Shown: in pieces, positions 22,261-32,908 of the stretch
How positions within the stretch are numbered: position 1 is the stretch's first letter
Layout of the letters: each line of letters opens with the position of its first letter
From: Otis tarda
Lineage: Eukaryota; Chordata; Aves; Otidiformes; Otididae
Reading direction: 5' to 3'
Length of the DNA: 64,000 nucleotides
Assembly (NCBI GenBank): GCA_026413225.1
Contig: CM048552.1
Coordinates: 164,808,053 to 164,872,052 of the forward strand
Position numbers and translations under genes: made by a program
Notes under the pieces: model-generated
Told to the model about the DNA's origin: nothing
What the model saw: only the letters and a program-made list of their open reading frames with translations
Database searches by the model: none

Positions 22261-23484
22261 GATCTCATTCCCAGATCTCGTCTACAGTATGAATTAGAAA
22301 CATAGCAGGTGTATACAGACAATAATTAGAAAAATTATACCTAATTACATTTCTATGAATACAGAAATAAGATTTTTTTTTTTTTAGTTCATAGTTAAAA
22401 CTGTGTTTGTAAAACAAGGCAACACTTTACCTAATTTCTTAGATGTGAAGGCAAGTTGAAGTTTTGGGAGAATTTGATAGTATGAGAGCCACAGAGGTCA
22501 GAATAACACGGAAAACGGGTAAAGTTCAAAGAATATACACAGCATGAGGATGTACACATATGAAAGAAGGGAAGAATGGGATGAGAACAAGAATCAAAGA
22601 ATGTCTCACATGTCTGAACATAACTTCAGATATGTGAAGTCTTTTTCTGGTACTCAGGAATGCACTCTTTTTCTTTTATGTTATCAGTGAACTTCCCTCA
22701 GTATCTTTGATTTCACTGGAATTATGGAGGCATTTATTTCAGTCAGAGAAAAGTGAAAGAGAGAGAATGAATAGCTAACCTTTGAAAAGGTTATACATCC
22801 ATTTAAAAGCTATTTATGATGCCAGTTTTACTTAGTCTGAATGTGCTTCACTATCCCTGTCATGATACACACTTCATAACCTTCCATTAAATTTTTCAGG
22901 TTTTTCTGGTCTGATAGCTACTGGTAGTCATTTGCTTAATTATCTCTCAGTTGCTTCCAGTCAAAGAATAGACTTTCTGCATAAAATTATTATGTAAGTA
23001 ACTGATCAAGAAAATAGAAAGGCAAACAAAATAATTACGATGAAAATCAGTTTAGATTTAAGCCATTTGTGTCAGTCGAAAAAGATGGGTTTACAGCAAT
23101 GTTCAGGCTTAGAGCATATAGGATCAAGCCTAGTGAGGGGAATCAGGATCAAACATAGCCCTAGGGTGTTCAAGCAGGACCATAGTGATGAGGCTGGGCT
23201 GAGGTCAAGCTAGGAAAACAGTCCACAGGTATTTGATCAATGGGATCAAGTACTGCTGCAGCTGAGCTGGAGATCAGCAAGACTACAACACAACTTAGCT
23301 AGCAACCGAAGACACAAGCTGAAATGGAGCTCCTGGGCCCATGGGTAGGGTGTGTAGGTGGATGCCTCAGATGAGGCTGATCAGGGACATTTAGATTTAC
23401 TGATATCCTCAGGAGAACTTATGTTTCTCCTTTGTCTCTAACCTAAATCTTAAAAACATAGAATTTCTCAGCTAGTGTTCTATA
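22261..23484. other. AT-rich sequence; mid-GC patch at 23,100-23,400
   Basis: The patch at about 23100-23400 (for example GGCTGGGCTGAGGTCAAGC and CCCATGGGTAGGGTGTGTAGG) has the base composition of a mobile-element remnant, but I cannot place it in a family. Confidence 0.4.
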
Positions 23485-23488
23485 CGCA

Positions 23489-23531
23489 TGTTGTTGTTGT
23501 TGTTACTGTTATTATTATTATTACTATTATT
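23489..23531. repeat. GTT/ATT trinucleotide microsatellite
   Basis: About five GTT units followed by ATT units with interruptions (TGTTGTTGTTGTTGTTACTG, then TTATTATTATTATTAC). Confidence 0.9.
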
Positions 23532-24407
23532 TAGATCCACCTAAATCTTAAGGGGAAAAATATTATTTTTGTTACATACTTTGTCAACAACTGTGTTGAA
23601 GATTAAGTGTTGCCAACAACATAGTTGTATATTTCATTAATATTTCTTTCTAGATAAAAGTTATTTGCTATTAATTTACAGTGTAATCTAGAATTTTTCT
23701 TAAGAACATTTTATACCAAACTACAGAAATCAAATACCTCTAAAATGAAAATAAGTTTTAATACAGTCTGCTCCTATTAGCTGTCTCTAAGTAATGCAGG
23801 AGGAGCAGGAATCAGGAATCAATCCTAATGCTGGGGAATAGGCTTGCATCACTGCTTGAACTGTCCTAAATCCAAAATGGCTCTACACATAATTGTTATT
23901 TTTGTTCTTTTCCCAGTTTACTTCACTATCTTACCACTATGATGCTTAAGAAAGACTCAGCAGTCACCGAGGCAAGCAGCTCTGGTGCTGGCATGATCCA
24001 CAGCTGAGCACTCTAGTGCAGTGCACAGGGGAGTTTCCTGAACCCAGTAAACCTCAGGGGGAGCTCATGCAACAGTGGCTGATGAGACCTGAATGGGGCC
24101 AGGAGCGACAATAGCCAAGTCCTTTCCACATCTATAAAAGAAGCCCTTGTGAAGCACTAATGACCAGGACCACTGTGAACAGGGAGAGTAAACATGGTGG
24201 GGAGCACAAGCAAGGGTGCGCTGTGGCAGTTTGCGTGGCAGTTCACATGGAAGGGCGCACATGAAGGGCATTGTAGCTCTGCTGGCTTGACTAGAGAGCA
24301 ATGGTATCCACTTGGCAGAAGGTTACGTCCACTCTAAACTCTGTACCCCCCGCATGAATAATGTAGCTTCCTAGACAGAGCTCTGATGAAAACATGCTGC
24401 CATTCAG

Positions 24408-24683
24408 GTGTCAGGCTGCAGGGTGTGCCCTGCTCTTATGTCAGTATCAGATGGCAGTAGTGAGTACACCTGTGGGAGATGCACCCAGATGGAGGAACTC
24501 CTCCACTTAGTGACAGAGCTCCGGGAGAAGGTGACTAAGTTGAGGAATATCAGGGAGTCTGAGAGAAAGATAGACTACCAGAATCACACCCTACCTCCCT
24601 GGGAAGGGCCTAACAGGCAGACAGGATGCATGGTACAGAGAATTCCCTATCCTCTCTCCACCTGGCTGAACATGGTGATTTAA
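24408..24683 (+). pseudogene. CR1 ORF1-like fragment (Cys motif and coiled coil)
   Basis: The frame encodes MSGCRVCPALMSVSDGS, then YTCGRCTQMEELLHLVTELR. The two CxxC pairs (residues 4 and 7, then 22 and 25) suggest a small zinc-binding motif. They are followed by a heptad-like leucine-rich helix ending in REKVTKLRNI. This is the pattern of the CR1 ORF1 protein, which binds nucleic acid. The full protein is longer; the frame ends here after 91 codons and the next part is in another frame or lost. Its place before the endonuclease supports the call. I do not see the esterase domain known in some CR1 ORF1 proteins. Function is certainly lost because the element is broken. Confidence 0.6.
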
Positions 24684-24763
24684 TGGATAGGGAAAAATGG
24701 CAACAAGTTCCTGCCTGGCGCAGCAGGTAGGCGGCGATGAAGTTGTAACAAGTCTGGTAGGGG

Positions 24764-25700
24764 ATGGAGATCCATGTTGCAGCAAAAAATGCGAGGGTTA
24801 TTGATGTGTTAGAAACCATGGAAGTGCCTGAGAACAGTCACTTAGAAATTAGGGTTTCTCCACCCAAAATGGTAATAGGATCAACAGTCCAAGTGAAGTG
24901 TATTGACACCAATGCACATAGCATGGGCAAAAAACAGGAGGTGTTGGAAGCCATTGTGCAGTGGGAAAACTGGTATAGTTACAATCACAGAAACATAGTG
25001 GGATGACTCACACAACTGGAGTGCTGCAATGGATGACTATAAAGTCTTCAGAAGAGACAGACAAAGAAGGAGAAATGGTGGGGAAGCCCTGTATGTTAGG
25101 GAGTGTCTTGACTGTCTAAAGCTTGATGATGGTGACAACAGAGTTGAGTATTTATGGGTAAGAATCAGGGACAAGACAGATATTGTAGTGGGAATCTGTA
25201 ACAGACACCCAATCAGGATGAAGATTCAGAAAAAAATATTTTATAAGCAGCTTGGAGAAGTCTTATGATCCCTATCCCTTGTTCTCATGAGGGATTTAAG
25301 GTTACCAAATGTCTGCTGGAAATGCAATACAGCAGAGACGAGACAGTCTAGCAGGTTCCTGGAGTGGAAGAAAACTTCCTGATACAGCTGGTAAGTGAGC
25401 CAGCTAGGGAAGGCACCCCACTGGACCACAGAGAAGGGCTTGAGGTTGATATTATAATTGGAGGCTGAATAGGGCATAGCAATCATGAAACGATAGAATT
25501 TTCAATTCTCAGAAAAGTAAGGAGGGAGATCAGCAGAACTGCCACCTTGGACTTCTGGAGGGCAGACTTCAGCCTGTTTAGGAGCCTGGTTAACAGAGTT
25601 CCTTGGGAGGCAGTCCTGAAGGGTAAAGAAGACCAGGAAGGCTGGATATTCTTCAAGAAGGAAATCTTGGCACAGGACTAGACCATCCCCATATGCCGAA
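24764..25700 (+). pseudogene. CR1 ORF2 endonuclease remnant
   Basis: Two frames overlap the AP-like endonuclease, which nicks target DNA for CR1 insertion. The first (24764-25006) contains NAHSMGKKQEVLEAIVQWENW. The second (25029-25268) contains FRRDRQRRRNGGEALYVRE, CLDCLKLDDGDNRVEYLWVR and FYKQLGEVL. The change of frame near 25007-25028 is a frameshift. Further on, stops break the domain. Codons AGC AAT CAT at 25478-25486 encode SNH, where the AP-like family normally has SDH, whose Asp and His are catalytic. With all these changes it could not cut DNA. It connects to the RT remnant downstream. Confidence 0.75.
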
Positions 25701-26385
25701 AGATGAGCTGACTGGCCTGGCTGAGCTGTGACTGGAACTCAGGGAAAAAGAGAGTCTATGACCTTTGGAAGAAGGGGCAGGCAACCCAGGAGGACTAGAG
25801 GAATGTCACGAAGTTATGCAGGGAGAAAATTAGAAGGGCCAAAGTCCAACTAGAATTTCATCTGGCTACTGTCATAAAAAGACAATATTTTTTTTTTTTT
25901 TCTGTAAATATATTAGCAACAAAAGGAGGGCTAAGGAGAATCTCCATCCTTAGGGAGAAACATAGTGACTAGAGATGAGGAAAATACTGAGGTACTTAAT
26001 ACTTTCTTTGCCTCAGTCTTTAACCGTAAGACCGGTTGTTCTCAGGGTACCTAGTCCCCTGAGCTGAAAGACAGGGACGAGGAGCAGAACAAAGCCGACG
26101 TAATGCAAGGGGAAATGCTTAGCAACCTGCTACACCACTTAGACACACACAAGTCCATAGGGCTGGATAGGATCCATCCAAGGCTACTGAAACAGCTGGC
26201 AGAAGCGCTTATCAAGACACTTTCCGTTATTTATCAGCAATCCTGGTTAACCAGGGAGGTCCAAGTTGACTGAAGGTCAGCAAATGTGTCGCTGATCTAC
26301 AAGAAGGGCCAGAAGGAGCATCCAGGGAACTACAGGCCAGTCAGTCTGACATCAGTGCCAGGGAAGGTCATGGAGCAGATCATCT

Positions 26386-26682
26386 GATCTGCCGGTCATT
26401 TCCTAATATCTGATCTAAATCAGCAGGTTTAGATTAGATATTAGGAATTTTTTTTTTTTTTTTTTTATGCTGAGGGTGGTGGAACACTGGAACAGGTTGC
26501 CTAGAGAGGTGGTAGATGCCTCATCCCTGGAAACATTCAAGGCCAGGTTGGATGAGGTTCTGAGTAACCTGATCTAGTTGAAGATGTTCCTGCTTCTTGC
26601 AGGGGGGGAGGGGGCGTTGGACTACATGGCCTTCAAAGGTCCCTTCCAAACCAAACCATTCTATGATGCTATGATTCTATCT
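26386..26682 (+). mobile_element. Young CR1 3' end nested in the long CR1
   Basis: Inserted in the RT coding part of the older CR1: host CR1 sequence reads up to GAGCAGATCATCT (26385) and resumes at TGAATGCCATCTCGCAGC (26683). The insert ends in CATTCTATGATGCTATGATTCT, the CR1 tail. ATCT at 26382-26385 is repeated at 26679-26682, a possible short duplication. It contains the ordinary CR1 3' UTR (CTGGAACAGGTTGCC, GGAAACATTCAAGG, GGCCTTCAAAGGTCCC). Its 5' end carries an inverted copy of a neighbouring segment at 26400-26447. Confidence 0.9.
26400..26447. repeat. 20-bp inverted repeat at the nested CR1's 5' end
   Basis: Arms at 26400-26419 (TTCCTAATATCTGATCTAAA) and 26428-26447 match at 19 of 20 positions when complemented, with an 8-base loop. 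The right arm is the normal CR1 sequence. Confidence 0.92.
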
Positions 26683-26777
26683 TGAATGCCATCTCGCAGC
26701 ATGTACAGGACAACCTGAGTTTATGAAAGGTAAGTCCTGGCTGACTCATCTCCTTCTCTGACAAGGAGATCCACTTA

Positions 26778-27719
26778 GTGGATGAGGGAAAGGCTGTTGG
26801 TGTTCTTTTTCTGCACTTTAGTAATGCCTTTGACACTGTTCCCCACAGAAATTTCCTGGAGAAATTAACTACTCATGACTTGGAGGGGTGTACTCATCAC
26901 TGGGTAAAAAATTGGCTGGATGGCCAGGTCCAAAGAGTTGTGGTGAATGGAGTTAAATACAGTTGGCAGTTGGCCACAAGCAGTGTTTTCTAGGGCTCAG
27001 TTTTGGAGGCAGTCTTGTCCAATATCTTTATCAACAATCTGGATGAGGGGATTGAGCGCCCCTTCAGTAAGTTTGCAGATGACACCAAATTGGGTGGGAA
27101 TGTCGATCTGTGTGAGGGTAGGAAGGCTCTGCAGAGGGGCCTGGACAGGCCGGATAAATGGGCTGAGGTCAACTGGATGAATTTTAACAAGGCCAAGTGC
27201 TGGGTCCTGCAATTCAGTCACAAAAACCCCGTGCAACGCTACAGGCTTGGGGAAGAGTGGCTGGAAAGCTGCACTGTGAAAAAGGATGTGGGTGTACTGG
27301 TAGACAGCTGGCTGGGTATGAGCCAGCAGTGTGCCCAGGTGGCCAAGAAAGCCAACAGCATTCTGGCCTGCATCAGGAACAGTGTGGCCAACAGGAGCAG
27401 GGAAGTGATTGTGCCCCTGTAGTCAGCACTGGTGAGGCCACACCTCAAATACTGCATTCAGTTTTGGGCTCCTCACTACAAGAGGGACATTGAGTTGCTT
27501 GAGTGTGTCCAGAGAAGGGCAACGAAGATGGTGAGGGTTCTGGAGAGCAAGTCTTATGAGGATCAGCTGAGGGAACTGGGATTGTTTAGTCTAGGGAAGA
27601 GGAGACTGAGGGGAGACCTCATTGCTCTCTGCCTGAAAGGAGGTTGTAGGGAGGTGGGTGTTGGTCTCCTCTCTCAAATAACTTGTGACAGGGCAAGAGG
27701 AAATATCATAGCTACATGA
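26778..27719 (+). pseudogene. CR1 ORF2 reverse transcriptase and C-terminal remnant
   Basis: One reading frame covers 314 codons here, interrupted by just two stops, at 26991-26993 and 27420-27422. The catalytic parts can be read: NAFDTVPHRNFL (palm aspartate), [33 protein letters not shown], and [10 protein letters not shown], with the active-site pair of aspartates in FADD intact. After the second stop it continues [36 protein letters not shown], the normal ORF2 end. The first stop (TAG) most likely replaces CAG (Gln) and the second TAC/TAT (Tyr). The RT makes the cDNA of CR1 RNA. With the stops, no 3' UTR and a frameshifted endonuclease it is dead. Confidence 0.85.
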
Positions 27720-29635
27720 TATATCTATTTATAATTTCATGTGATAGTAAAAAAAAAAATGAGGAAAATTTCTCTCTTTCCTGCTTCCTTCTTTTCCAAG
27801 ATTAAGTAGTGTTTTATAGAATAAGTGGAATCCCAGATCTAGGCACTTTTCTCCTTTTGAGTTGAAAATTATTTAGAGTAATATTAGTTCAAATGCTAAC
27901 AATTCTCCAGCAACATTATTTGTGACTTTCTGTTTTATGCAATTTCATTGAAAGTTCACACAAAGCATTGCTCAGTATCACAATTTTATAATTGATTTCA
28001 TGCAAAAAAAAAAGTATTTGAAATACAGAATAATGTTCCTAACATCATGTATGTTGAACTATTTTTAACTTATGCTTTTTTTAAAAGCAGTATCTTTCTT
28101 TGTCAGCACTATTCAAATGAAATTACACATTGCATTTCTTCTGTAATATATGTGTCTGTTTATGATCTTACACAGTGTCTAAGAAAAAAGTGGTAGTAGT
28201 TCTTGACTTGATTCTGTTTTGATAGTGAGTACACCCAAAATAAACATCAAAGGGATAGCCTGCACAGATTATTTACAGTTGCAGTAAATTTTCTATAATC
28301 AAGATTACTTGAGATGCAGAAAAATGTCGTTTACATAAAGCTTATAGAAGTGAAGGACAGAGCACCAGAAAAAAGCATATAGAAATGATATCAATTTAAG
28401 AAAAAAAAAAATCAGGGATGCTGAAACACTCAGTGAAGGTTATACCATAAGCTGTACTACTTTTTATATTATTTAAGATCAGAGCTGTTACATCAGTGGA
28501 ATTGCTTTTATAATTTCTTGGTAGCACTGATGGAGGGGGAAAAAAAACCTAACAACACAGAAACAATGAATTGCCTTTTATCATGTGCCTGTCACTTGCA
28601 TTCTGAAATACAGAAAAACAGAAATGTTTGAAACATTAGATGTTGATAATATGACAAATTCTTATGTAGAGTTATTTATTTTGAGTGTGGCACAATAAGG
28701 GCAAGGCAATAAAATTAATTTTCAGAGAATAAATAACACAGGCTTGACAGGACATTGAAAGGTTTCTGTCTCCCTAAGGCAGGATAAGCTATACTTAACC
28801 TATTTCAATTATTTCTGATGGTTGACTTGGTTTGACTTTTGAGCTTGGAGATGGAATTTGATCTTCAGTCTGAGTAACATGCTTAGATTTTGAAACACTT
28901 GAGAGTCAAAAGCATAGCCTAGGAGAATATGGTAAAAACATGACATGTACTTGCTACCGAAAGTGTTACAGATCAACATAATAAAAATATTATTTTCAGC
29001 TACTTAAAAACATTAGAGGACTCTAAATATTTCTTGAATAAAGAAAAAAATAAAGGAAGACTGTATGAGCTAAAACAAAACTATAAGGAAAAAGGAATAG
29101 CTAGTAACATATTTGTGTATGACTCAGTAATTTTCACCAAATGACAGACAGAAAAGACATCATAAATGAAGAATCTGTGCCAAATCATTAATAGATGAGA
29201 CTTTTAAACCACTTTATCGGCCTTGTCAATAAGATTTTTTCCTCACTAATACCACAAAAAGTTTACCTTAACTGTTCTGTGCTTTCAAGAAAATAGTGTA
29301 GGGTTTTTTTGCCATGTTATATTATGTGTTAATATGAACTCACTTGAAGACATCTTTACTAATGTAAATTTAAAATAAAATGCCACAGGTTAGGACAGTG
29401 CCATACAAAACCAACTTAGGGATAAATGCTTTTGATTAACAGAACCTAAAAAAAATGCATGGTACTTGTAATGCTAATTTTAACCTTGACTCAAACTCTG
29501 GCTTTAATGAAGTCATTTTTCTTATCTAGGTTTTCCTGTTCTCAACAGAGACAATATATACATCACTGGGGACAGTGTTAGAATGAATACTTAGGTTTTG
29601 GTTAGAAGAATACTATGTTTAAATAATCATATAAC
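27720..29635. other. AT-rich sequence, nothing identified
   Basis: No gene or mobile element is recognisable; only short poly-A/T runs. Confidence 0.5.
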
Positions 29636-30760
29636 TGGCGTAGTTCAGCCCCAATCGGGACCAGACTATGCAGTCTCTCTGTCACTCCCCCCACCCTCCA
29701 AGAGAATAGAGGGAAATAACATAAGAAAAACAGCTCAAGGTTTGAGATAAGGACAGGGAGAAATCGTTAAAGTCACCGTTATGGGCAAAACAGATTCGAC
29801 TTGTGGAAAACTATTCATTTGTTACTATAAACAGCAGGAGAATGAGACAGAGAACAAGATAACCTCCCCCTACCCCTCCCTCTTCCCAGGCTTAACATTA
29901 TCTCTACTACATTCCCCTGCCTCGAGCAGCACAGGGGGGAAGAGGGAATTGGGATTACAGTCAGTCCATCACAGGTTGTTTTATGCCGCTACTTCATGGT
30001 CGGGAGAAGAACTCCTCTCATTCCTCCCCTGCTCCATTGTGGGGTCCCTCTCATGAGCTACAGTCCTTCGTGGGTCATCTCTTCTATGAGCGCAGTCCCT
30101 CCAGAATGGCTGCCCCAGCAGGCCATCCACAGGCCACAGCCGCCTTCAGGCATCCACCTCCCTTGGTGTGGGGTCCTCCACAGGCTCCAGGTGGATCTCT
30201 GCTCCTCCGTAGATGTCCATGGGCTGCAGGGGGACAACTTGCTCCACCATGGTCATCACCACAGGCTGCAGGGGAATCTTGGCCAGGAGCCACGTTACTC
30301 CTCCCCCTTCTTCTTCACTGACCTTAGCATCTGCAGCTGTTCCTCTCACAAGAAAAATTCTCCACAACAGGCTGGCAGATGCGTCTCAGGATCTTTTCAC
30401 ATCTCATTCACACCTCATCTCCTCTCCAGTTCTTGCAGCCACGCTGGGCCGAGTATGGCCCAGACGGACACTGGGCGGAAGGCCAGAGGGTGAGGCTTGC
30501 ATGGCCCACAAGGCTCGCGCTTCCCTGTCTCTGCCCCTGCTCAGCTCCTTCACATCTTCTCTTCTTTTTTTTTCTGTTTTCCCCTACTTAAATATGTTAT
30601 CACAGAGGCATTATCAGGGAACATTCTGCTACCAATTGGCTCGGCCTTGGCCAGCAGCGGGTCCGCCCTGGCCCCAGCCGAGTCCACTGAACAAAGGGGA
30701 GCAACTTCTAGCAGTTTCCTACAGAAGCTGCCCCCCCTCACTAAACAAAAACAGAACAAT
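29636..30760 (-). mobile_element. Avian ERV LTR, antisense, long copy
   Basis: Starts TGGCGTAGTTCAGCCCC, followed by CAGCTCAAGGTTTGAG, AGGACAGGGAG, GGGCAAAACAGATTCGAC, TCTTCCCAGGCTTAAC, GGGGTCCTCCACAGGCTCC and TTCTTCACTGACCTTAG, ending near CTCACTAAACAAAAAC. Order and content match the copy at 46696. The interior has several imperfect 40-50-bp units around GGGCTGCAGGGGGAC and GGCTGCAGGGGAATC. Read on the minus strand the promoter-side TATTTAAG lies near 30587-30594. Frames up to 202 codons are shadows of this GC-rich part and are not shared by other copies. No target duplication found. Confidence 0.85.
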
Positions 30761-30842
30761 AGTCTTGTTAGAACTGATATACGTTGTGTTAATTTTAAAA
30801 TTAATTTTTTTTTTTTTTTAATTCAATTTAATCCCCCAGGGT

Positions 30843-30915
30843 AGGAGAGGTTGGAACTAGATGATCTTTGAGGTCTCTTCCAACCCCAAAATTCTATGAT
30901 TCTCTGATTCTATGC
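30843..30915 (+). mobile_element. Short CR1 3' tail
   Basis: GAGAGGTTGGAACTAGATG, TCTTTGAGGTCTCTTCC and ATTCTATGATTCTCTGATTC make this the last 70 or so bases of a CR1. It is separated from the LTR at its left by about 80 bases containing an oligo-T run. Confidence 0.92.
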
Positions 30916-32425
30916 TTCCATGAAATTAAAGTTGAATTGAGACAGTGATGAAATATATACTAAATGTATCCCTCAACTGTGATAAAGCAGGTGATTAAAC
31001 ACAAAAAGAGGGAAAATAAGACAAAATGGGCCTGTATGCTATTCATGAGCAAGCTTAAATGAGGTTGTGGAAGCCAGCTGAAGTTAGAGAAAGATATCTA
31101 AGAATGAAAAGTAAGACAGAAAGATAAAGGTAGGTTTTCAGTGTTGCAATGTCTAAAAAAGAAAAAAAAATTGTATTATTTTCCTCACAAAGTAAAGAAG
31201 TAAAGGATTAATGAGTCCTAGATGAAAGGAAGTGCAACAGCTGTCAGAGAACCTACTGTTTTTCCCAATATAATTTAATCTTTATTAACTTTAAATGTGC
31301 AATACAGATAGTCAAAGAAATTTTTAAACAAACAAAAAAAAATTAATCTTGAAATTTTAAAACAGATTTAAATAAAACTTTTTCATGTCCTCGTATGTCA
31401 GGACTGGGGAAAAAAAATCTAATTTAATAGTGTCTCTATGGTTCAAATGTCAAAACAAGTAAGTGTTTGTGTATGATAATGGTATTTTTAAAGACCTCAT
31501 CTAAACTTACTAATTTTTTTTTCCCCCGGGTGAAATCATTCCCTGACACATAAGCCAGATCATTTGTATAGAAAAGAAGAACGCAAAGCAAATGCAGATG
31601 GACATTCTTACTCTGAATGACACTGTGATCTATCAGATGAAATTACAGTAGAAGTAACAAAAGGTTTTTTTTTTCCTAAATGTAGACAACACCTTGATGT
31701 TAATTGAAAGAATTTCTGAAGCCATATGAAGTCAAGAATGGAGTGACACACCGAGCTTCTTGGAGTGAGTTAAAATTCTGGACATAGTATTTTCAATAAT
31801 GTAAATACAGCAAAATCAAAATCCCATACTTAATATAAACTTGTTTGAACTCCTTTCTCATTTCTCTTCTTCATTCCATGGAACTGACCACAGTTCTGGT
31901 GCAGTTACTCTTTCCTGTCATCCTTTTTCTAGCTTTTTGACTTGTGTATATCTGATTGCTCTCTGACTCTTCCATTCAACTGCATATTAGCATTCACTGC
32001 ATAGCAAAATGGGGTCAACAATAAAGGGAGTGTTCAACAAAACAAGTTACTGAGAGACTAAAGAATGAGTTTACAGCATGTCAGCTAGTCTGTGGTCATT
32101 TATATGCCATTGCTAGGACATCTGGAAGCAAACTAACAAAGAAAAGGTCATCAATGACTTAAGGTCAAAGACAAATTTATACAAATTTACTGATGACATA
32201 AACATAAACAGTCAGAATTTCATGGCAGTTTATGACTGAGTTTTAAATGTATGCAAAATATATTGCATATAATGCATTATACAACCTCTGTCGAGTGACT
32301 TTTAAATCTTGATTCAGGCAGTGTGTTCATACCTTTAGTAAGACTAAAAAAAATTGTGGACCATGTTTCTAACACAGAGATTTATCTCATAATGCCCCTT
32401 TTGCACTATAAAGGCAAAATTATGT
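30916..32425. other. AT-rich sequence; one segment resembles 33,425-33,464
   Basis: At 31760-31800 there is TTGGAGTGAGTTAAAATTCT, then GGACATAGTATTTTCAATA. A near-copy sits at 33425-33464. Otherwise nothing identifiable. Confidence 0.5.
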
Positions 32426-32815
32426 TGTCACGGTTTAACACCAGTCAGTAATGGAGTACCACACAGCTGTTCACTCACCCTCTCCCTGATGAGGGAGACC
32501 TGATGACTAACACAACCTGTCCCAAACAGCAATCATGGAATGAAAAACTGCAAACGATCCCAGAATGATTCTGAACAGTAGGAGAAAAGCCTGAGGTCAT
32601 CAGCCCAACCCCACTTAAATACAGAGCATGGAATTTATGGCATGGAATACTCTCTTTGGCTAGTTTGAATCAATTATTCCGACTATACCGCTCCCAGCTT
32701 CCTGCACTTGCAACATTAGCAAAATCTGGGAAGTCAGAGAGTGACCTTGGTCTCATTAGCAACAACTGATAGCATCAGTGTATTATCAGCATTCTTCACA
32801 TAACAACATCTATAG
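32426..32815 (-). mobile_element. Avian ERV LTR, antisense, internally deleted
   Basis: Starts TGTCACGGTTTAACACCAG. It has ACAGCTGTTCACTCACC, GCATGGAATACTCTCTTTGG (landmark of this family), GCTCCCAGCTTCCTGC, and GTATTATCAGCATTCTTCAC. The same order occurs at 51315 and 56419. It is shorter than those and loses its end before the TA microsatellite at 32836. No TGACGTCA-like site remains. Confidence 0.85.
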
Positions 32816-32835
32816 AGTGTGTATGATACATACGC

Positions 32836-32908
32836 TGTTATGTGCATATATGTATGTATACTTGCTAACATATATGTATATATATATACACATGATATAT
32901 ATATATGC
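32836..32908. repeat. TATATG/TA microsatellite
   Basis: Mixed TA, TATG and CATA units such as CATATATGTATGTATAC and ATGTATATATATATACAC; largely self-complementary. Confidence 0.88.

Larger units (their letters stand above)
24000..27706 (+). mobile_element. Long CR1 LINE: 5' region, ORF1-like, EN, RT; 3' end lost
   Basis: The longest CR1 in the window. From left to right: a GC-rich stretch resembling CR1 5' leader sequence (start uncertain, about 23,990-24,060; TATAAAA lies at 24133-24139), an ORF1-like Cys motif with coiled coil (24408-24683), endonuclease (about 24890-25600), linker, and reverse transcriptase plus C-terminal end (about 26100-27706). A younger CR1 interrupts it at 26386-26682. 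Without that insert it is about 3.4 kb. It stops abruptly in GACAGGGCAAGAGGAAATATC at about 27690-27706, without the 3' UTR and tail, which is unusual because CR1 copies normally lack the 5' end. It has many stops and frameshifts upstream of 26778, so it is inactive. Confidence 0.9.

Noticed and set aside
24133-24139. TATAAAA as the promoter of a gene
   Set aside because: It lies in the 5' part of a CR1, whose promoters are internal, and no host gene follows.
29983-30821. Several overlapping frames up to 202 codons
   Set aside because: They fall inside the GC-rich LTR. Frames are not shared with the other copies at 1 and 46696.
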